Positions 1 to 13,522 of a DNA stretch of 64,000 nucleotides are shown here, one piece after another. Origin of the DNA: Owenia fusiformis (lineage: Eukaryota > Annelida > Polychaeta > Sabellida > Oweniidae); contig CAIIXF020000003.1 of the NCBI GenBank assembly GCA_903813345.2, positions 20,662,931 through 20,726,930 on the forward strand, read 5' to 3'. Positions within the stretch are counted from its first letter, which is position 1, and every line of letters begins with the position of its first letter. The position numbers and the translations under genes are program-made. The notes below the pieces were generated by a model. The model ran no database searches. It had not been told where the DNA came from and saw only the letters and a program-made list of their open reading frames with translations.

Positions 1-1394
1 TACTTAAAGTTCTTAATCTGATCAGGAAAATTGAGTCATTATTCTTGTATTTCTAACACATTTTTAAAATTAAAGTTATGAAAAAATATTCCATTTTATC
101 TGATTAAATTATGTATCTATTTGGAGCGAAAACACACGTTGATCTTTGATCAAAACATCAAGTAATATGTTCGCATCTTCTTATATATATTTAGTGCAAG
201 TGAGTATCCATCCTTTTGTTGTACCATTATATAACTATAAGAAATGACATTTTAATTAACACACTTCCGAAACAACCCCGAGCCATGTTTGGAAGAAATC
301 CAAAGTTTTATCAGGCACACCAAACAGCGCCTCTTACAAATAAACATTCATATCTTTCATTACACAAATATCTAGTTCAAGTATTCATGCACTTGCCACC
401 GTTTGTATCGCAACCCAAGCCAAGGAATCTTAAAATTGATCGATCCTTTCGTTCTATTGGATCGAAGGCATCGAAAACTGGTTTAAACTGAGTTTGAGCG
501 AAAAATTGCGCATTTTATAAACAGTGAACCAGAGAAGAAGCGGCGAAGATAAGAAGACTTCAACCATCTATAACAGCTAGCATCACTGAGCTTGAGTTCC
601 AGAATATTGAAAACACTGGGATAACAAAACATACTTCAGCAAGTTACACCATCAGACAATTAAGAACAATTCACTCGGAGCATTTTCTGCATATTATATA
701 ACGCCTAGTCTACACATTGACAGGTAAATATAACAATTAAAAATCACTTATATTATTAGAGTAATTAATTTGATACTTATATAACTTGATTGGTGGAATG
801 ACATTTGAAGATTACGTAGATTATGTGTCATTTAATGGAAAATAAATCTAGGTTCTAACTTCTTCATTGGATATCAGTTTTATTTAAAATAAATTGATAT
901 ATATTATATTGATCATGTAAATGTTATTGTTGTGAATTTAATAACAAAGAGCTAAGCTAATTGGGGTGAATTTCACCTCTAAAAATGTTACTTATTCTAC
1001 AAGCGCATACCAATAACTATAAACAAACATTAGTTTTTACAGGCCGGGAAACCTCAACATCGTTAAAATGTCTGTCACTTATCTTGTTTAATATACTTTT
1101 GCCGGAGTTTGTACAAATTCAACGCATATTTCCTTGATAAATTATTTTAACCTATGGAAATATAATAGAGGCAAATACGGGGAAAATTGCATAACTCAAA
1201 CCACTAGCACTGTCGAGTTGATTGATAATTCTCCTAATGATGCCCACAAATACATCAATCAACAACCAGTATATGTAGCTACTACCGATAAACATTGAAC
1301 AAAATGCAATGAATTCCTATTTCAATATTCCAAACTTGTTGCGATGTGGAACTAGCTAGTTAATTGACTCGAGGCTACAGCAATCATCTTTAAG
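1..1394. other. No gene recognised (AT-rich)
   Basis: AT-rich non-repetitive sequence. The open frames here are short, begin with non-ATG codons or have no protein-like composition. I see no splice-bounded exon and no RNA gene. Confidence 0.5.
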
Positions 1395-1850
1395 AATAAT
1401 TCAACTTAATTTTTTGTATTCTTCAATTGAAAAATAGATACGTTGTTGAAAACAGGTCTAAATTAAATTATATGAAGCTACCCAAAGTTTTTGTCTTCTA
1501 CAATTGAAAAATAGGTGTTAAAAATAGGTCAGACAACCAATGGTTTTTGTTTTCTACAATTGGAAATAGGTCTAATTATACGAAACTACTTAAAGTTTTT
1601 GTCTTCTACAAATAGGTCTATATTGAATTATATGAAGCTACCAAAAGGTTTGGCTTTCTACATTTGGAAAGTAGCTGTTAAAATAGGTCTATATTAGATT
1701 ATATGAAGCTACCCAAAGTTTTTGTTTTTAACAATTGAAAAATTGTTGCTGAAAACAGGAATCACACGAAGCTACCTAGCTAACTTTTTGTTTTCTACAA
1801 TTGAAAAATAGGTGACGTTGAAAGTAGGTCTACATTAAGTTATATACAGG
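1395..1850. repeat. Degenerate minisatellite, about six units
   Basis: Units of roughly 60-110 bp share the core phrases AAAGTTTTTGTCTTCTACAA, TTGAAAAATAGGT and AGGTCTATATTA followed by TATATGAAGCTACC. Copies can be read near 1400, 1480, 1540, 1600, 1700 and 1790. They are diverged in sequence and length, so this is an old tandem array and not a recent microsatellite expansion. Open frames inside it are repeat artefacts. Confidence 0.7.
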
Positions 1851-4800
1851 TGCATCACATTTTCAAATTTGAGAGACGGACTTTAAGATAGATGTGATTA
1901 AGAACATGAATATAAGAATGTCAGAAAAACACACAGATAGCAGTGGAATAAATGGGTAGCATAGTTTTTAGCCGGCATTGGTAATGCTACCCAACAATGA
2001 ATGATTCATCACTTTATGAAGTAAACCCACAAAAACACTCTGATCAATGGCTTCCAAATGTTTTTTTGTGAATAGGTCTGCCTAAAGTCCCTGAGGGTTA
2101 ATTGTATGTCTGGCAGAATAGTACTTTTTTAAAGAAAGGCCAAAGAGGCATAGCCTTTCTGTTTTCCTTAACTAAAATTGCAAAATACACGATTGAAAAA
2201 GTTAAAGAAAAATAGCTATTCCAAAAAACGCAACAAAAATTGGTATTTTGTTTTTGTGATAAAAAATGATTAATTTCCGAGGTCTAATCTCTGGGTCATA
2301 GTTAAGTAACAAAGTAAATGCTATTCTTAGAGAAACAAACCATACTGTTGGCATTAGTATTTATATTTGAAATCCGAGACGAAAAGTGGTTTATGAAAAA
2401 CAGTGTTGATAATGGTAAAATGAATTCTAAAAGTGATACTCGGCAGATTTGGATACATGAATCCCAGCGTTATATCCGAGCCGATATAGATATATTTCAA
2501 AAACATTCTCAAGTTTCGCAACAATCAAAATTTGAATTGGATATTATTTATTAATTATAAATTCAATCGATAGGTACCGAGCTACCGAGTCCAAATCGAT
2601 CTAAATCTCTTACTCGGTTAAATGAATCATCGCGACTTCTTTTCAAATAATCTCCCTTCATCTTTCAATTTCACAACTAACTGCCCAATCACCATTCTGA
2701 GAAAACAACCAGAGGATCTAGAATAATGTAAATGATTCATGAAAGAAGTTTTCGATTCTTCTATCTATCTTTAACCTTACTGTAGGTCTCCCTCAGGGGG
2801 ATCAGCGTCAGTTCTGATCGGGTGAATGCGATACTAAACTAGCGCTAAATGTTTCAGAAATCTCATATCATGAAATCGCCCTCGCCCAAAATCCCCCTTT
2901 GCAAAATATTTTGAGTGAGCATAATGAATTTGTGTCATTACTTGTTTGATTCTCTATATGTTTGTTTGATCACATCGCCGATCCCAGGGTTTGGTATTCG
3001 AATGTCAACGCTCTCAGAGACATTGTGATGTATGATTGGAATTCAGATATATGTTTTCATGGAACTTGAGAAATGTAGGTGAATGGGATAGTTGAGACTG
3101 AAAATATGCGTGTCGAAATTGAGGATTCTCCGGGGGTTCAAAGAGCAAAAGTTATTGTTGATATGATTAAAGAATCTGACTTGATTGGTTGTTTAATCAA
3201 TTTCAATTGATTACTGGAGTTTGTATGTCATGCTACCCCGTGTGCTTCGAACTGTTTAGCAGATGTACTTTCTGCCATATTGAATCGTAGAGGGAATAAG
3301 AACGGATGTTGGGGTTGATCTCGCTCCTTCATATCACTGTAAATAGAGCTACCATGACAATCATACCATAGTATAACCTAATTCGCAAAGTCTATGTAGG
3401 TAGGTTCAAAATGTAGAACTCTCTTTCTGGCAAAAACCTCATTCTATCGGAAGTAAGAATTCACATTCTGAAACGATGTTATCTTGTGAACACATTGTGG
3501 GAATCCTTGTTGAATTTTATAAGTTTAGAATGGTACGATAGTCTGTTTATTTTCAACTCTTAAGAATTGGCCTCGTTCTTGAATAATAAGTCAAATTATT
3601 TGCCGAAATATCAGATTGTAGCATGTTTTTTTCAATTTAAAATAATTTGCAACGTGATAACCTTCATGGATCTGACATTCATCGTAAACACTAGAACAGA
3701 GTGACAGGCTCGTCCCATGCTGGTAAAGTAATTGGACCTGCGGATGCGAGCGACAAGGCATCTTCAGCGCCTATCTAGCCTGACTACCTGGCCGTAAAAG
3801 AGATAAATATACACAAAGCAGCGGAAAGGCCATCATGATAAACTGTGTCGTCTCATTTTTTCTCAGCAATTTGTCGATAGGAATTTCAATATTTGATGAG
3901 TATCAGAATGGTTGAAAAACAGTTTTTTTGCATAGCCGTTTACCACGATGGTATTAACTACGGAATTATAAAATCTAATTTTGGCAAATGAACATGTCTT
4001 GAATCTTGAATCTTAGAATGACATTGCTAGTGGTATTTAGCTGTGGCTTTTTTAAAATAAGTGAATTTAGGAGAGCATCTCAGTATGAAATGAAATATTT
4101 GAGAGAATGTGCTGGCAAAGGAAGAAATCTCCTTCATTAAGATTTAAGTTTACTCCTATCTTGCTACGTTTTGGTTATAAATAATGACGCTATCAAATTA
4201 AACCCCGTGATTGTACGTCATTTGGTTATAAGGTAAATACCTACACCGCGGTTGTAGCCTACGTACATGTGTAACTAGGGTAAATACCGACATTGCGGTT
4301 TCAACACGATATCATGAACGAATCTGCCAAGTGTAACGAGAATACCAGCGGGACTAAATAACAAACTGATGGTACGATCTTACAAATGATCTCATTCTGG
4401 CTATTTGTTCTTCCAAATGAAATGAATCAAAATGTAACATCGCGCCACGTGATAAGATCACCCGGAAATATTATTTCTACGTGTTATCTTTGGTGAAGCC
4501 AGATCCCCGACCCCTAATTTTGAATTTCCTTCTTTTAAGTAGCCAGTACTGATTAAAACATGTTTATGAATGACTTTCAATTGAAAGAGGCCTGGCTCTA
4601 CAGTTATCTAACTGATAGAGTTGGAATTGTTTATTTTTAGCCTTACGGTTATTTTGGTCTGATTCTTTAACTTGTTTTGACGTGGCTTCCAACAGCAAAC
4701 CCTATTGGCAACAGCATCGGAACCAGGATTGGTAAAAAATGGCACACCCTTCTTTATGCTATTTTTGTTCTCACTTTTTGTTTCACACGTGGACGTGAAT

Positions 4801-5792
4801 GTCTGTATCCAGCTTGACTGTGTTTGAGATATAAATATGTAGATGTTGTTACAATGTTTTGAATCACAAATCAATACCTTATTTCGTATATATGCATTAT
4901 CTCTGGGGTATCATTCGATGGACTCGGTGTAAGTCAAATAATGACTCAGGGTGTTCCGAATATGGGCTGTAAAGTAGCACGTTTTAAGATAACGTTTACG
5001 TGAATATGTAATATGTAACCACAGGAATTACTATCCCGCCCAATTGTTTATTTTCAAATGACCTAATTACAACGTTAACTAATTTCGTTATTTGTAATTA
5101 CTCAATCGGGCAAGTTAATATATAACCAGGAGGGGGGGGGGGACTCATTCCAAGAGTTCAGAGGACTATAAATCTACACGTTCGTGTACACGTTCTTCTA
5201 AAACGTGAAGCTTAATCTCTTTATTAGAAAATTAGCCGAAAATATTACTGACTCTCGATGCCATATTCGCTATTAAAATACGGATTTGTTTACAAAATGA
5301 ACATCATCTAAACCCAAAAAAGAAGTTATCGAGAAAATAATTAATCGTGCAATTTTGGGTTACCACATATCTCCTGAATTCAAACTCATTTTCAAACGGT
5401 GAAAAGTGATCTTTCTTTATGGTTACTTTGTTTGTTCTACCCCTTTGCCATTTGAATCGGACACGGGTTTAAGTAGTATGGGTCTGTATAATCAATGGCT
5501 TGTTTACGAGTAATGGATCTAAATGTTAGAAATTGAGGTCTTAGATCTTTCAATGTTAAGCTATACCTGTTTAATGTTGGGGAATCTCGTGTCAAAATAA
5601 CTCTAATCTGTTTCTCTGATGTATATTAATAAATACCCCTGCCGTTTTGAAACTTTAAAAATGTTCTAATTAATTATTCAACTGATAAAGTAGAAATTGC
5701 CAACATTTTTTACTCAGCATGTAACTGATTTTCAAGCAAGAAAAAAACTCAGGTTCGAGGTCATTGAGTGAGGGGAGGTAAATACACAGGTA
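1851..5792. other. No supported gene
   Basis: Nearly 4 kb without a frame or exon I can support. Minor landmarks are a short hairpin at about 2133-2160 (AGAAAGGC / GCCTTTCT), two imperfect copies of a GGTAAATACC-containing phrase near 4230 and 4280, and an 11-G run at 5132-5142. Short exons of an unrecognised gene cannot be excluded by eye. Confidence 0.4.
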
Positions 5793-6136
5793 CACAGGGA
5801 GATATGCCGAGTTCTAAAATCGTACTCATGGCATTTTATAATTAGCGCTAATTGAGTACTCATTTCAGTAAATATTAGTACAAAATGAGCACTTATGACA
5901 TGAGTACCGATTTATTGCATTTGTACTTACTAAATGACTACTCATATTATGAGTGATGAATTTCATTGATTTTTTCATTACTCAATGAGCACTCATACAT
6001 ATGCTGACTACTCAGTTAGTAAAAAATTAGTACTTAATCAGCAATCGTGGCATGAGTGCTCAAAAGCGCACTTTTGCCAGAGTGCTAATTTAGAACTAAT
6101 TTCGTACTAATTGAGTAATCGGCATATGTCCCTGTG
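5793..6136. mobile_element. 344-bp MITE with TA target duplication (Tc1/mariner-like)
   Basis: The termini are inverted copies of CACAGGGACATATGCCGA (one mismatch), and TA lies immediately outside both ends (5791-5792 and 6137-6138), as expected for Tc1/mariner-type transposition. It has no coding capacity. The interior is unusually rich in the words GAGTACTCAT, ACTCAT and GTACT in both orientations, so much of it can self-pair. The superfamily is inferred only from the TA duplication. Confidence 0.75.
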
Positions 6137-6199
6137 TATGACAGTAATTTGCCTTAATTATAGGGACTCATAAAAGCGTGAAACAGTAAGAGTTATGTC

Positions 6200-7089
6200 C
6201 ATTTATTAGTGTTCATTGTCACAGACTTTATTGCAATATTTTGTTTTAGACAAAAGAAGTTTTTACATGTATTCGTTTTAACTGTTTTCAATTTAAAGGA
6301 GCACGTAGGTTATCGCAAACAATTTCAAACGATTCTAACTTGAATTATGAATATTTTCTGATCATGAACATGGGTGTATCTTTTTGATCCATTCATTATC
6401 TTCAAGAAAAGTATATATGATGATTTAGTTAATCATACCTAAGTGTTATTGAAGGGGCAATGGACCAATCAACATACTTTTTCAAAAATGTTGACCTAAT
6501 TTTCACCAAAAATGCAACCTTTTATTTTATTGTTGAATGCATAATTAGAATGTGCTTTGAAACATGTTTGATTTCCTAAAAGGAAAAGCTGATTGCTCCA
6601 GGGACTTAAAGATACTGAATTTGGATGACCAAAATGAACTGAAACCAATGGAAAGCATGAGATTTTTCAATGGAGAAATAACATGGGGAACACTTATCTT
6701 AAAGCAATTACGTTTTTCTTTCAAGGACTATTTGATACATCAAAATAAAGAATAGTAATGCATTAAACATTGTAAAAAATGATTGCATTTTTGGTAAAAA
6801 TGGGGTCAACATCTTTGAAAAAGTATGTTGATGGTTTGATTACTAGTTAATATCTCCGAGTTTGTTTGACTTTATTATTACTGTATATAATTTTCTTTGA
6901 GATAATGAATTGATCTAAAAGATAAACCTGTCTTCATTGTCAGAAAATAGTCATAATCCAAGATATAATCTTCTGAAATTGCTTGCGATAACCTACATGC
7001 TCCTTTAGTGATCCTGGATGCAGTTTGCATTCGAAACGTCTAAAACAAAAAATTGTAATAAAGTCTGTGACAATGAACACTAATAAATG
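6200..7089. mobile_element. 890-bp foldback element
   Basis: Both ends carry inverted copies of CATTTATTAGTGTTCATTGT. The inverted match continues inward with interruptions: 6300-6345 pairs with about 6975-7015 (phrase GTAGGTTATCGCAA), and 6465-6525 pairs with 6775-6835 (phrase CAACATACTTTTTCAAA). Only about 240 bp remain as a loop. A 63-codon frame in the loop resembles nothing I know. AGTAAGAGTTAT occurs just outside the left end and again about 37 bp beyond the right end, so it is not a clean target duplication. Confidence 0.7.
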
Positions 7090-7142
7090 AATTTAATATT
7101 ACCAGACTATGAACTTATTTAATGTAGTAAGAGTTATAGTTG

Positions 7143-7380
7143 TTGGTCCGTGAGTGTCTGAACCATATCTTTGGTCCCAAGGTATTTTACGTCATTTCAT
7201 AAAACACAGAAATAAATAATGTCGAATTCGGTCTTATTTCGAAACAAAAAATTCAAAACACACAAGAAGTGATCAAGATATTAATTCAAATCTTTTGGAT
7301 GGCAGATTATGAAGTAATAGTCAGTCAACATTTTCAATGGTGTAATGATTTGGAACCCTGGAAGTCAATCCTCGTTGACA
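7143..7380. mobile_element. Decayed copy of the 46.7-kb MITE family
   Basis: The stretch 7219-7300 aligns well with 46830-46910 (shared phrases TCGGTCTTATTTC and CACAAGAA), and the right end GTCAATCCTCGTTG matches the family terminus CCAATCCTCCTTG. The left terminus has decayed and I see no target duplication. It is an old relic of the element described at 46714-47018. Confidence 0.6.
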
Positions 7381-9601
7381 TCTTTTATAACTTTCTGCTC
7401 CACAGTAACGTGACGCTATATATCGATATGTAACAATAGATCATCGATAGCAAAGGGAACATGACCTGGGTGCAGACAATGCCAAGAAAAGAGAAATGTT
7501 GCTCGCATTAGCGCCAATAATGAAAGAAAATGTCGACACGCTTTACTGAGCGCCAACGTGTAACCTAAAATGAGCTCTTAAAGGTCAACTTGAATACTAG
7601 TTAGACAGGAGTCTTGACGGGGAATCATAAATCTCAACAAAAGAGGAGGATCATTGGCTAATAAATGGAAATATCATAACTTATTAGTAAACAGATGAGC
7701 TGAGACTTGTCTGCGGCAATAATTACGAGCAAAGAGCAGACAACAAACACTGAGGTCATCGCCTTACTCAGAAAGTGAATCTCCACTTATGATAGAAATG
7801 GAAATTATTGAGCTGTTCGAGTTGATCTTGTGCCTGTAATACAGTATAAATGAATTTGTGAATGGGTATAATTCAAAGTGAATAATTAGGAAAGTAATAA
7901 AATTTAAGTACTCAGAGGCTTCACAAAGCAATTTCGTTCAGTGCAATATCCTTATTAAAAACATTCACTAACCCATACTCAAAATTCCATATTTGTCCAC
8001 TGCATATATTTTCTACATTTTTTCTACTGACATCAATACAAAATGCAAGCCTAATTTAAAAACTATTGCAATTTTTCGGATGTTTGCCCCCCTTTAGAGC
8101 CCAATTATTTGGCCTATATTATGTTACGCTCGCACTATTTACTTGGCAGTTTTGCAACCAGAGGCTTAAAACTTAAAGTGTATATAAATAAGTTGTATGG
8201 AATTTTATGTGAAAATGTTTATCACATTATACTTTATTAACAAGCACAAATGTGCGTTTAACTTAAATCTTGAAAACTTCTTAATATTGGGGATTGGAGG
8301 AAGCAGGGAATAAAGAAAGTGTATCTCCAAAACTTACCGAACTTAATTTTGGGGGATTTTTAGAAAAAATGAAAAATTCATGATTGTGGGATTTTAACAT
8401 TATGCTGTCTTCGAAGTACATTATTTCTAGCCCACCCTATTTCTAGATTTATCTTTCTAAAGTTTAATGAATTAACAGCACTACGTTTCAAAACTTAAAG
8501 CAACTCATACAATGGAGACTTTAGAGAACGGACATTATTAAAATCAATGCAAGATATACGAGATGTCCATACAGTCTCTTTACAATGGTTAGAAATTTCG
8601 CGTTGTAATTGTAATGTAGACGTTTTGGACACCCTGTATAAATAATATAGGTACGTTATGTTTACATGATCTCTGTTTTAAAGAGTTTAATGTCAAAATA
8701 CCCTCGACTGAAACGGAAATTGCAGTTCTGATTTCAGTTTGGTATTAACCTAATATAAGGCGTCTGAAACTGGTTTCAAAAGAAGTGTGGTAAATATTGG
8801 TAAAAGTCACAATGAACTAGTAGATCCGATTCATGTTATTCTACATCTTTATCAGTGAAGTAAAACTGTGGTTTTCTGTGTAGATGATAAACTTTTGCAG
8901 TGTTTTCGTGACAAGGATAATGATTGATTCCAAATGCATTAATCGAGGTTCCAGATCATGAGGCTCGGTGCAACTTGGAAACAAATGAATTGCCTGTGTT
9001 TATGTTACAAATGAGCAGGCCTTGGTTTTGACTTATGATCATGACCTCATAAAACCATGCCATATTATCTAGTTAGCCATCCATATTGTTCGGAGCTTAT
9101 CTATGATGAAGTATTTGGTAGGCAGGGCTTGATAGGGGCACACCTCTATACTTTTTCTGCATGACCTCACCACACAACAACAAACAGGAGAGATATTGGA
9201 GTGTTATATTTCCAACCCATTATCCAACTCGTAAACATACACTATCTGCCACAAAGTTAATAACGACTAAAGCGTAAGATATACTTTCCCAGAAATTGAG
9301 ATAGATTATCATTTTTATCTCTGGTAATTAATTAAGCAGAACACTTAGTAGATTTTGAACAAAAGCGTCTTGTGAAAGGTGAATTATTGATGGTATTATC
9401 ATCCTAAACCAAGCTCTTATTTCAGACCAAGGCTACATGAACAATCAACAGCTCAGGTCGTGAAAGATGAGTGATATTTAGAAAAAAAGAAGCTGCAAAA
9501 TTTATCCCAGGTGAAAGCCTACCCTACTTCAGACAAATGAATAATGACCTTTCCATGCTAACACAGCACATTGCCCACAGATTCTTTTTGCGTATTTCCA
9601 G
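7381..9601. other. No supported gene; probably intron or upstream of the 9.6-kb exons
   Basis: The exon beginning at 9602 starts with an acceptor in phase 0, so earlier exons of that gene must lie upstream. I found no convincing partner here. A candidate 31-bp exon at about 9427-9457 (acceptor TCTTATTTCAG) does not keep the frame. TACAGTCTC...CACCCTGTA near 8565-8640 looks like a fragment of a mariner-type terminus. Confidence 0.4.
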
Positions 9602-9671
9602 ATTAAAATGGAGCTGATAGACCATCTTAAAACTGACAAGTGGGAGAAAGCTGACATTAACGAGCAAAAAG
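9602..9671 (+). CDS. Penultimate coding exon of the 9.6-kb gene
   Basis: A 70-bp exon bounded by AG (9600-9601) and GT (9672-9673). It encodes 23 residues plus the first base of a split codon and is rich in K, D and E. Confidence 0.6.
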
Positions 9672-10175
9672 GTATGGGTCGTGCGCCTATTGAATACATT
9701 AAAATACCGAAAACTCAAGTTACCCGTCACCAAAAATGTGCAGACAAAAATGTTGAACTCCCCAACTACAAATAAGCTATTACTTTTCCCATATTTCCAT
9801 ATCATTACACATGCTTTTGTTGTAACAAAAGCACGAAGCGATGTAGTGGCCAACGAATATACAATTCTAATGCTAAACATATTATTTGTAGTGTTCATCT
9901 AACATTTATTTCATATTCTAGGATTTAGCGAGTATAGAGTGTGCCACCGGAAGTTGGTTGCTGATGGCCACTTCCTGTACATGGTGCAACCATTGAATGA
10001 ATGGGGTGAACAAGAGGGTGAACCATGCCAGGCACATTTACACGAAGCTGCAGGGAAAAAAGATCCAATTCATGGTATCAACAACATATTCTTTAAATTA
10101 GATGGAGCTGCTGGGGACATGAAACGAGGAGTAATTGGGGTTGATGTTGAAGGCGATTGTGTTATAAAGAAATAG
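9602..10175 (+). CDS. Host gene, last two coding exons (unknown protein, 3' part)
   Basis: Exon 9602-9671 follows a strong pyrimidine-rich acceptor (TTCTTTTTGCGTATTTCCAG) and ends at donor G|GTATGG, leaving one base. Exon 9922-10175 follows acceptor TTCATATTCTAG and starts with two bases that complete a glycine codon, so the phases fit. The joined segment is 107 residues ending at a TAG stop. It starts KMELIDHLKTDKWEKAD and continues with YMVQPLNEWGEQ and a C-terminal NNIFFKLDGAAGDMKRG. The composition is soluble and protein-like, with no membrane segment. I do not recognise the family. Upstream exons are missing, so the N-terminus is unknown. Confidence that this is a real spliced gene is moderate to good; function is unknown. 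Confidence 0.65.
9922..10175 (+). CDS. Last coding exon of the 9.6-kb gene
   Basis: Bounded on the left by AG at 9920-9921. Two bases complete the split codon, then 83 codons run to the TAG stop. The composition contrasts clearly with the surrounding AT-rich DNA. Confidence 0.65.
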
Positions 10176-10225
10176 TTCCGACAACGAACGAAGAAATTAA
10201 TATGATGTACAGTGTAAAAACGAAC

Positions 10226-10231
10226 AATAAA
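10226..10231 (+). promoter_or_regulatory. Poly(A) signal AATAAA
   Basis: An AATAAA hexamer about 50 bp after the stop codon at 10175, in the position expected for the end of that transcript. Confidence 0.55.
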
Positions 10232-13200
10232 TTATCTCAAACTATGATTAATGACACAAAAATTGACGACAGTGATATAACACAATGTAAATAGGTACAT
10301 GTTTGATATCTACAAGATGTATAAACAACCCAAAAGTTTTTTTATTATCCACAATAGGTGTAATAACTGATTTTGAAAAGAACAAATTTAGAATATGCGT
10401 AACATCTGTATGTGTTCCCGAAATAATTGTTGTCGGGTTAGTTTAACACCTTGCACTGTATCTTACGTGTTGCACTTTTGTGTGCGTATCAGTTAGATTT
10501 TAGAATACATGTACATCGTAGAGCATAATTAGACATCATTCTCAACAACTCAATAACCTTTCCAATAAACCCTGCCACCTTGTGGTACATCAAAGAAGTT
10601 ATGATGTATTGGCTAACTTGATGATGTCATAGGTGATAGGTAGCAATCTGTCCAAACAAAAATAGGACTTATAGCTAACTTTAAAAAGGTACAACAAATG
10701 ACACCTTCATCGCAAAGATATCATTTCTTTGATCTACAAAAAGGCAGGGAAAGGACTGTTAGGCTAGGGTTCTGATAAGATTAGCACTTTTCCCTTTCGA
10801 TCCCCAGTTGCCCATCATGTTTGATAGTGTCTTATGTTATTGGGCACTTAGTTATATTTTATAATATTTAGTGACTCAGTTGTAATTTATCTCAGATATG
10901 CGTAAAGTCATTCTGTGATTGGTTAAACACACGTCACATGACGTAGACTATCCTGTGACGAAAGAGAAACACAAACGTGAACAATAGTACAAATATTTCA
11001 TTCTATTGAGGGGAATACCTGGACCAATGTTTAGAGTTCAATTATATAATCATCTCGACCTCTGGGCATCTAAAAACATTATATACCAGTAAAAGATCTA
11101 GATAAACAGGTGTTCCCCAAACTAGAACTTTTTGTATATCTTTTGACTTTAGGGTATGTTCATATCATAAACGATATGTTTCTTTTTCTGGTAATTGATG
11201 TCAACCCCACTGAATTGAAAATATTGGTTTAAATCCAAAACCGAGGCCTATAAAATAAATTTTTCGTTTTGATATATCTTTAATAATGTATAATTTATGC
11301 ATGATTGTAAATAAATTCCCGTGTGTATTTTATCATACTTTTATATTTATTACATATAATTATCATTTCATTATATAACACGCTTTCACTGTGTTCGCAT
11401 TTTATAAGCACCTGTTCCAATCACAAACAAATTATCATTCATCTCGCCAAAGTATTAAGAAATATATTATTTACATTAAGAATTTGTTTTGTTTTTAAGA
11501 AATAGAAGACATTTAAAGTCAAAATGACACCATATAGTTAAACACAGTATTGGAAAGTGAAAACTAAGTACAAGTCCCTCGCTTCGTTGCCATCTGGTAA
11601 ATGATATTACCCATAATGTGAAATTGTTTCAAACTCAAATCAGACACGACACCGATCGGTCAACAACATTATTAAAAGGGCTAAAAGAAAACATGACCAC
11701 TTCCCGGGATGACATAATAAAACCAATACATACAGACCACATGAATATACATCTGTATTCGTTGGAGTCTTTTTTCGTGTAAAAACAATTTTCAAAGAAG
11801 AGCAGTATATAAAGGATTGGTATCGATATGGAGGACTAAATTCAACAATGTTTTTCTCTTAAACGAATTATTGAAAACATTCTGTAAAGAACACGGTCCT
11901 TTATGTAATGTTGACTGATTGACAACAATTTAATAATTTATATATATTACATATTTCTGTTTTTGTTAACATTTTTTGTTTTTTTAGTGCAATTGTTTTT
12001 TGTTCCTTTTTACCATTTCTTGAGAATGAAATAGAATATCTTTCCGAAGCTTGTTTTAACAAAATAGCATATGCAACATTTTCTTAAACTTCCCAATATT
12101 ATAGTTGTACAAAAGAAATTTTGGTTGATTTTAACAAAAAGTATTCAAAAAATTCAAACAGAAACCCCCGTAATAGATAAAAACTAAGATAAACCTTTAA
12201 TTTCATGAACAAGATACTTTTTCCTAAATCAATCAAACTTTCCTTTGTATAATTACAATATTGAGAGAGACACCTTGTGTTTATGTCATTTTGTTCCAAT
12301 GAGGTTCGGATAGATGTTTCATTTCATTCCGAACATATGATACCAAGAACAAAGGAAGTGTCCGATGTGTTTTCTAAAACAATATAGAGAAAAGTATATT
12401 TATTCAAATTATATTGTTACCATTCAAAAGATGACCATTAAATTGACAATGTGTAAAATTTTCAGAATTTTTTGATGACTGGTTTAAGAGAAAAATGTGT
12501 TCAAAAAGATTGCCATATCGATACCCATCCTTTGTGTTAAGTAATCCAGTTATGGCATGTCCTTATCAGACTTATGGAATTTACGCCATTTTGAGAAGCG
12601 GTAACGATAATACCTGAAATCATACAAGACGTAAATAGAATGGTGAATTTCCGGCACGTTTCTGTTCAATTCACCTTGATGAATTGCACAATCACACTTG
12701 GTATTTGAATGCTATTTACAATGCTGGTATTCAGATTGTTGAATGTTACCTGTATTTGTTGCATCATCGTCCATCTATTTGAAGTCTATCTTTCGCTTAT
12801 CTAAGCATCCAATTGAACCAGTTTCCATGGAAATACCTCGTTTATCTATGACTTGTTATCAGTTTGTGAAATGAATTATGTTTCCAAGGCAACTTGAGCA
12901 AAACGCACAAGTTTGTTAATTGGACAATTCATTTAGATCCTTGGGCCCCATTAACATTCTATATATTATTCTGTTTTGTTGATTTGAAAAACGCCATGTC
13001 AATATGTAAGCAGAAGTGCCAGAAGAGGAATTGAAACAACAATGCTATATTACAAAGCATAGCAAGAAAAAATAAAAAATATCAATCAGTCATCATTTAA
13101 TAAACCCCAGACATCCCAAACTTATGAAGACACAATACCCAACATCCCCCTCTTCACAATTTAGGAATCATGACAATCCTGTCTCAAATTATTTTCTTAA

Positions 13201-13522
13201 TGTTACACCCAGTGTATTCCTTCGGGCATAAGTATTTGAATCAAAATTGGACAGATTGATAATTACGAAATATGACATCAAAGGTGGCAGGGTTTATTGG
13301 AAATGTTTACTAATTAAATTACAAAAGAAAACAATTGACACGATTTCTTTTACTATTATTCGTCTTGCATCTGGTAGGTCCTTAGTTACAATGATCTTAT
13401 TAATAGTGATATTAATTATTATGCAGCAATCTTGAAGAAGTACAGTGAACCAAACTGAATTTAATGTCTGTGTAGAATGCAAAATGATGCAAATAGTTTC
13501 AGTTTGATATTAAAGATGGCGA
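10232..13522. other. No supported gene
   Basis: AT-rich intergenic sequence. All frames are short and of low-complexity composition. I see no tRNA, no splice-bounded exon and no clear inverted-repeat element. Confidence 0.45.

Noticed and set aside
9524-9898. 124-codon minus-strand frame
   Set aside because: It lies antisense to the spliced plus-strand exon at 9602-9671 and its intron; composition is low-complexity and the exon evidence on the other strand is better.
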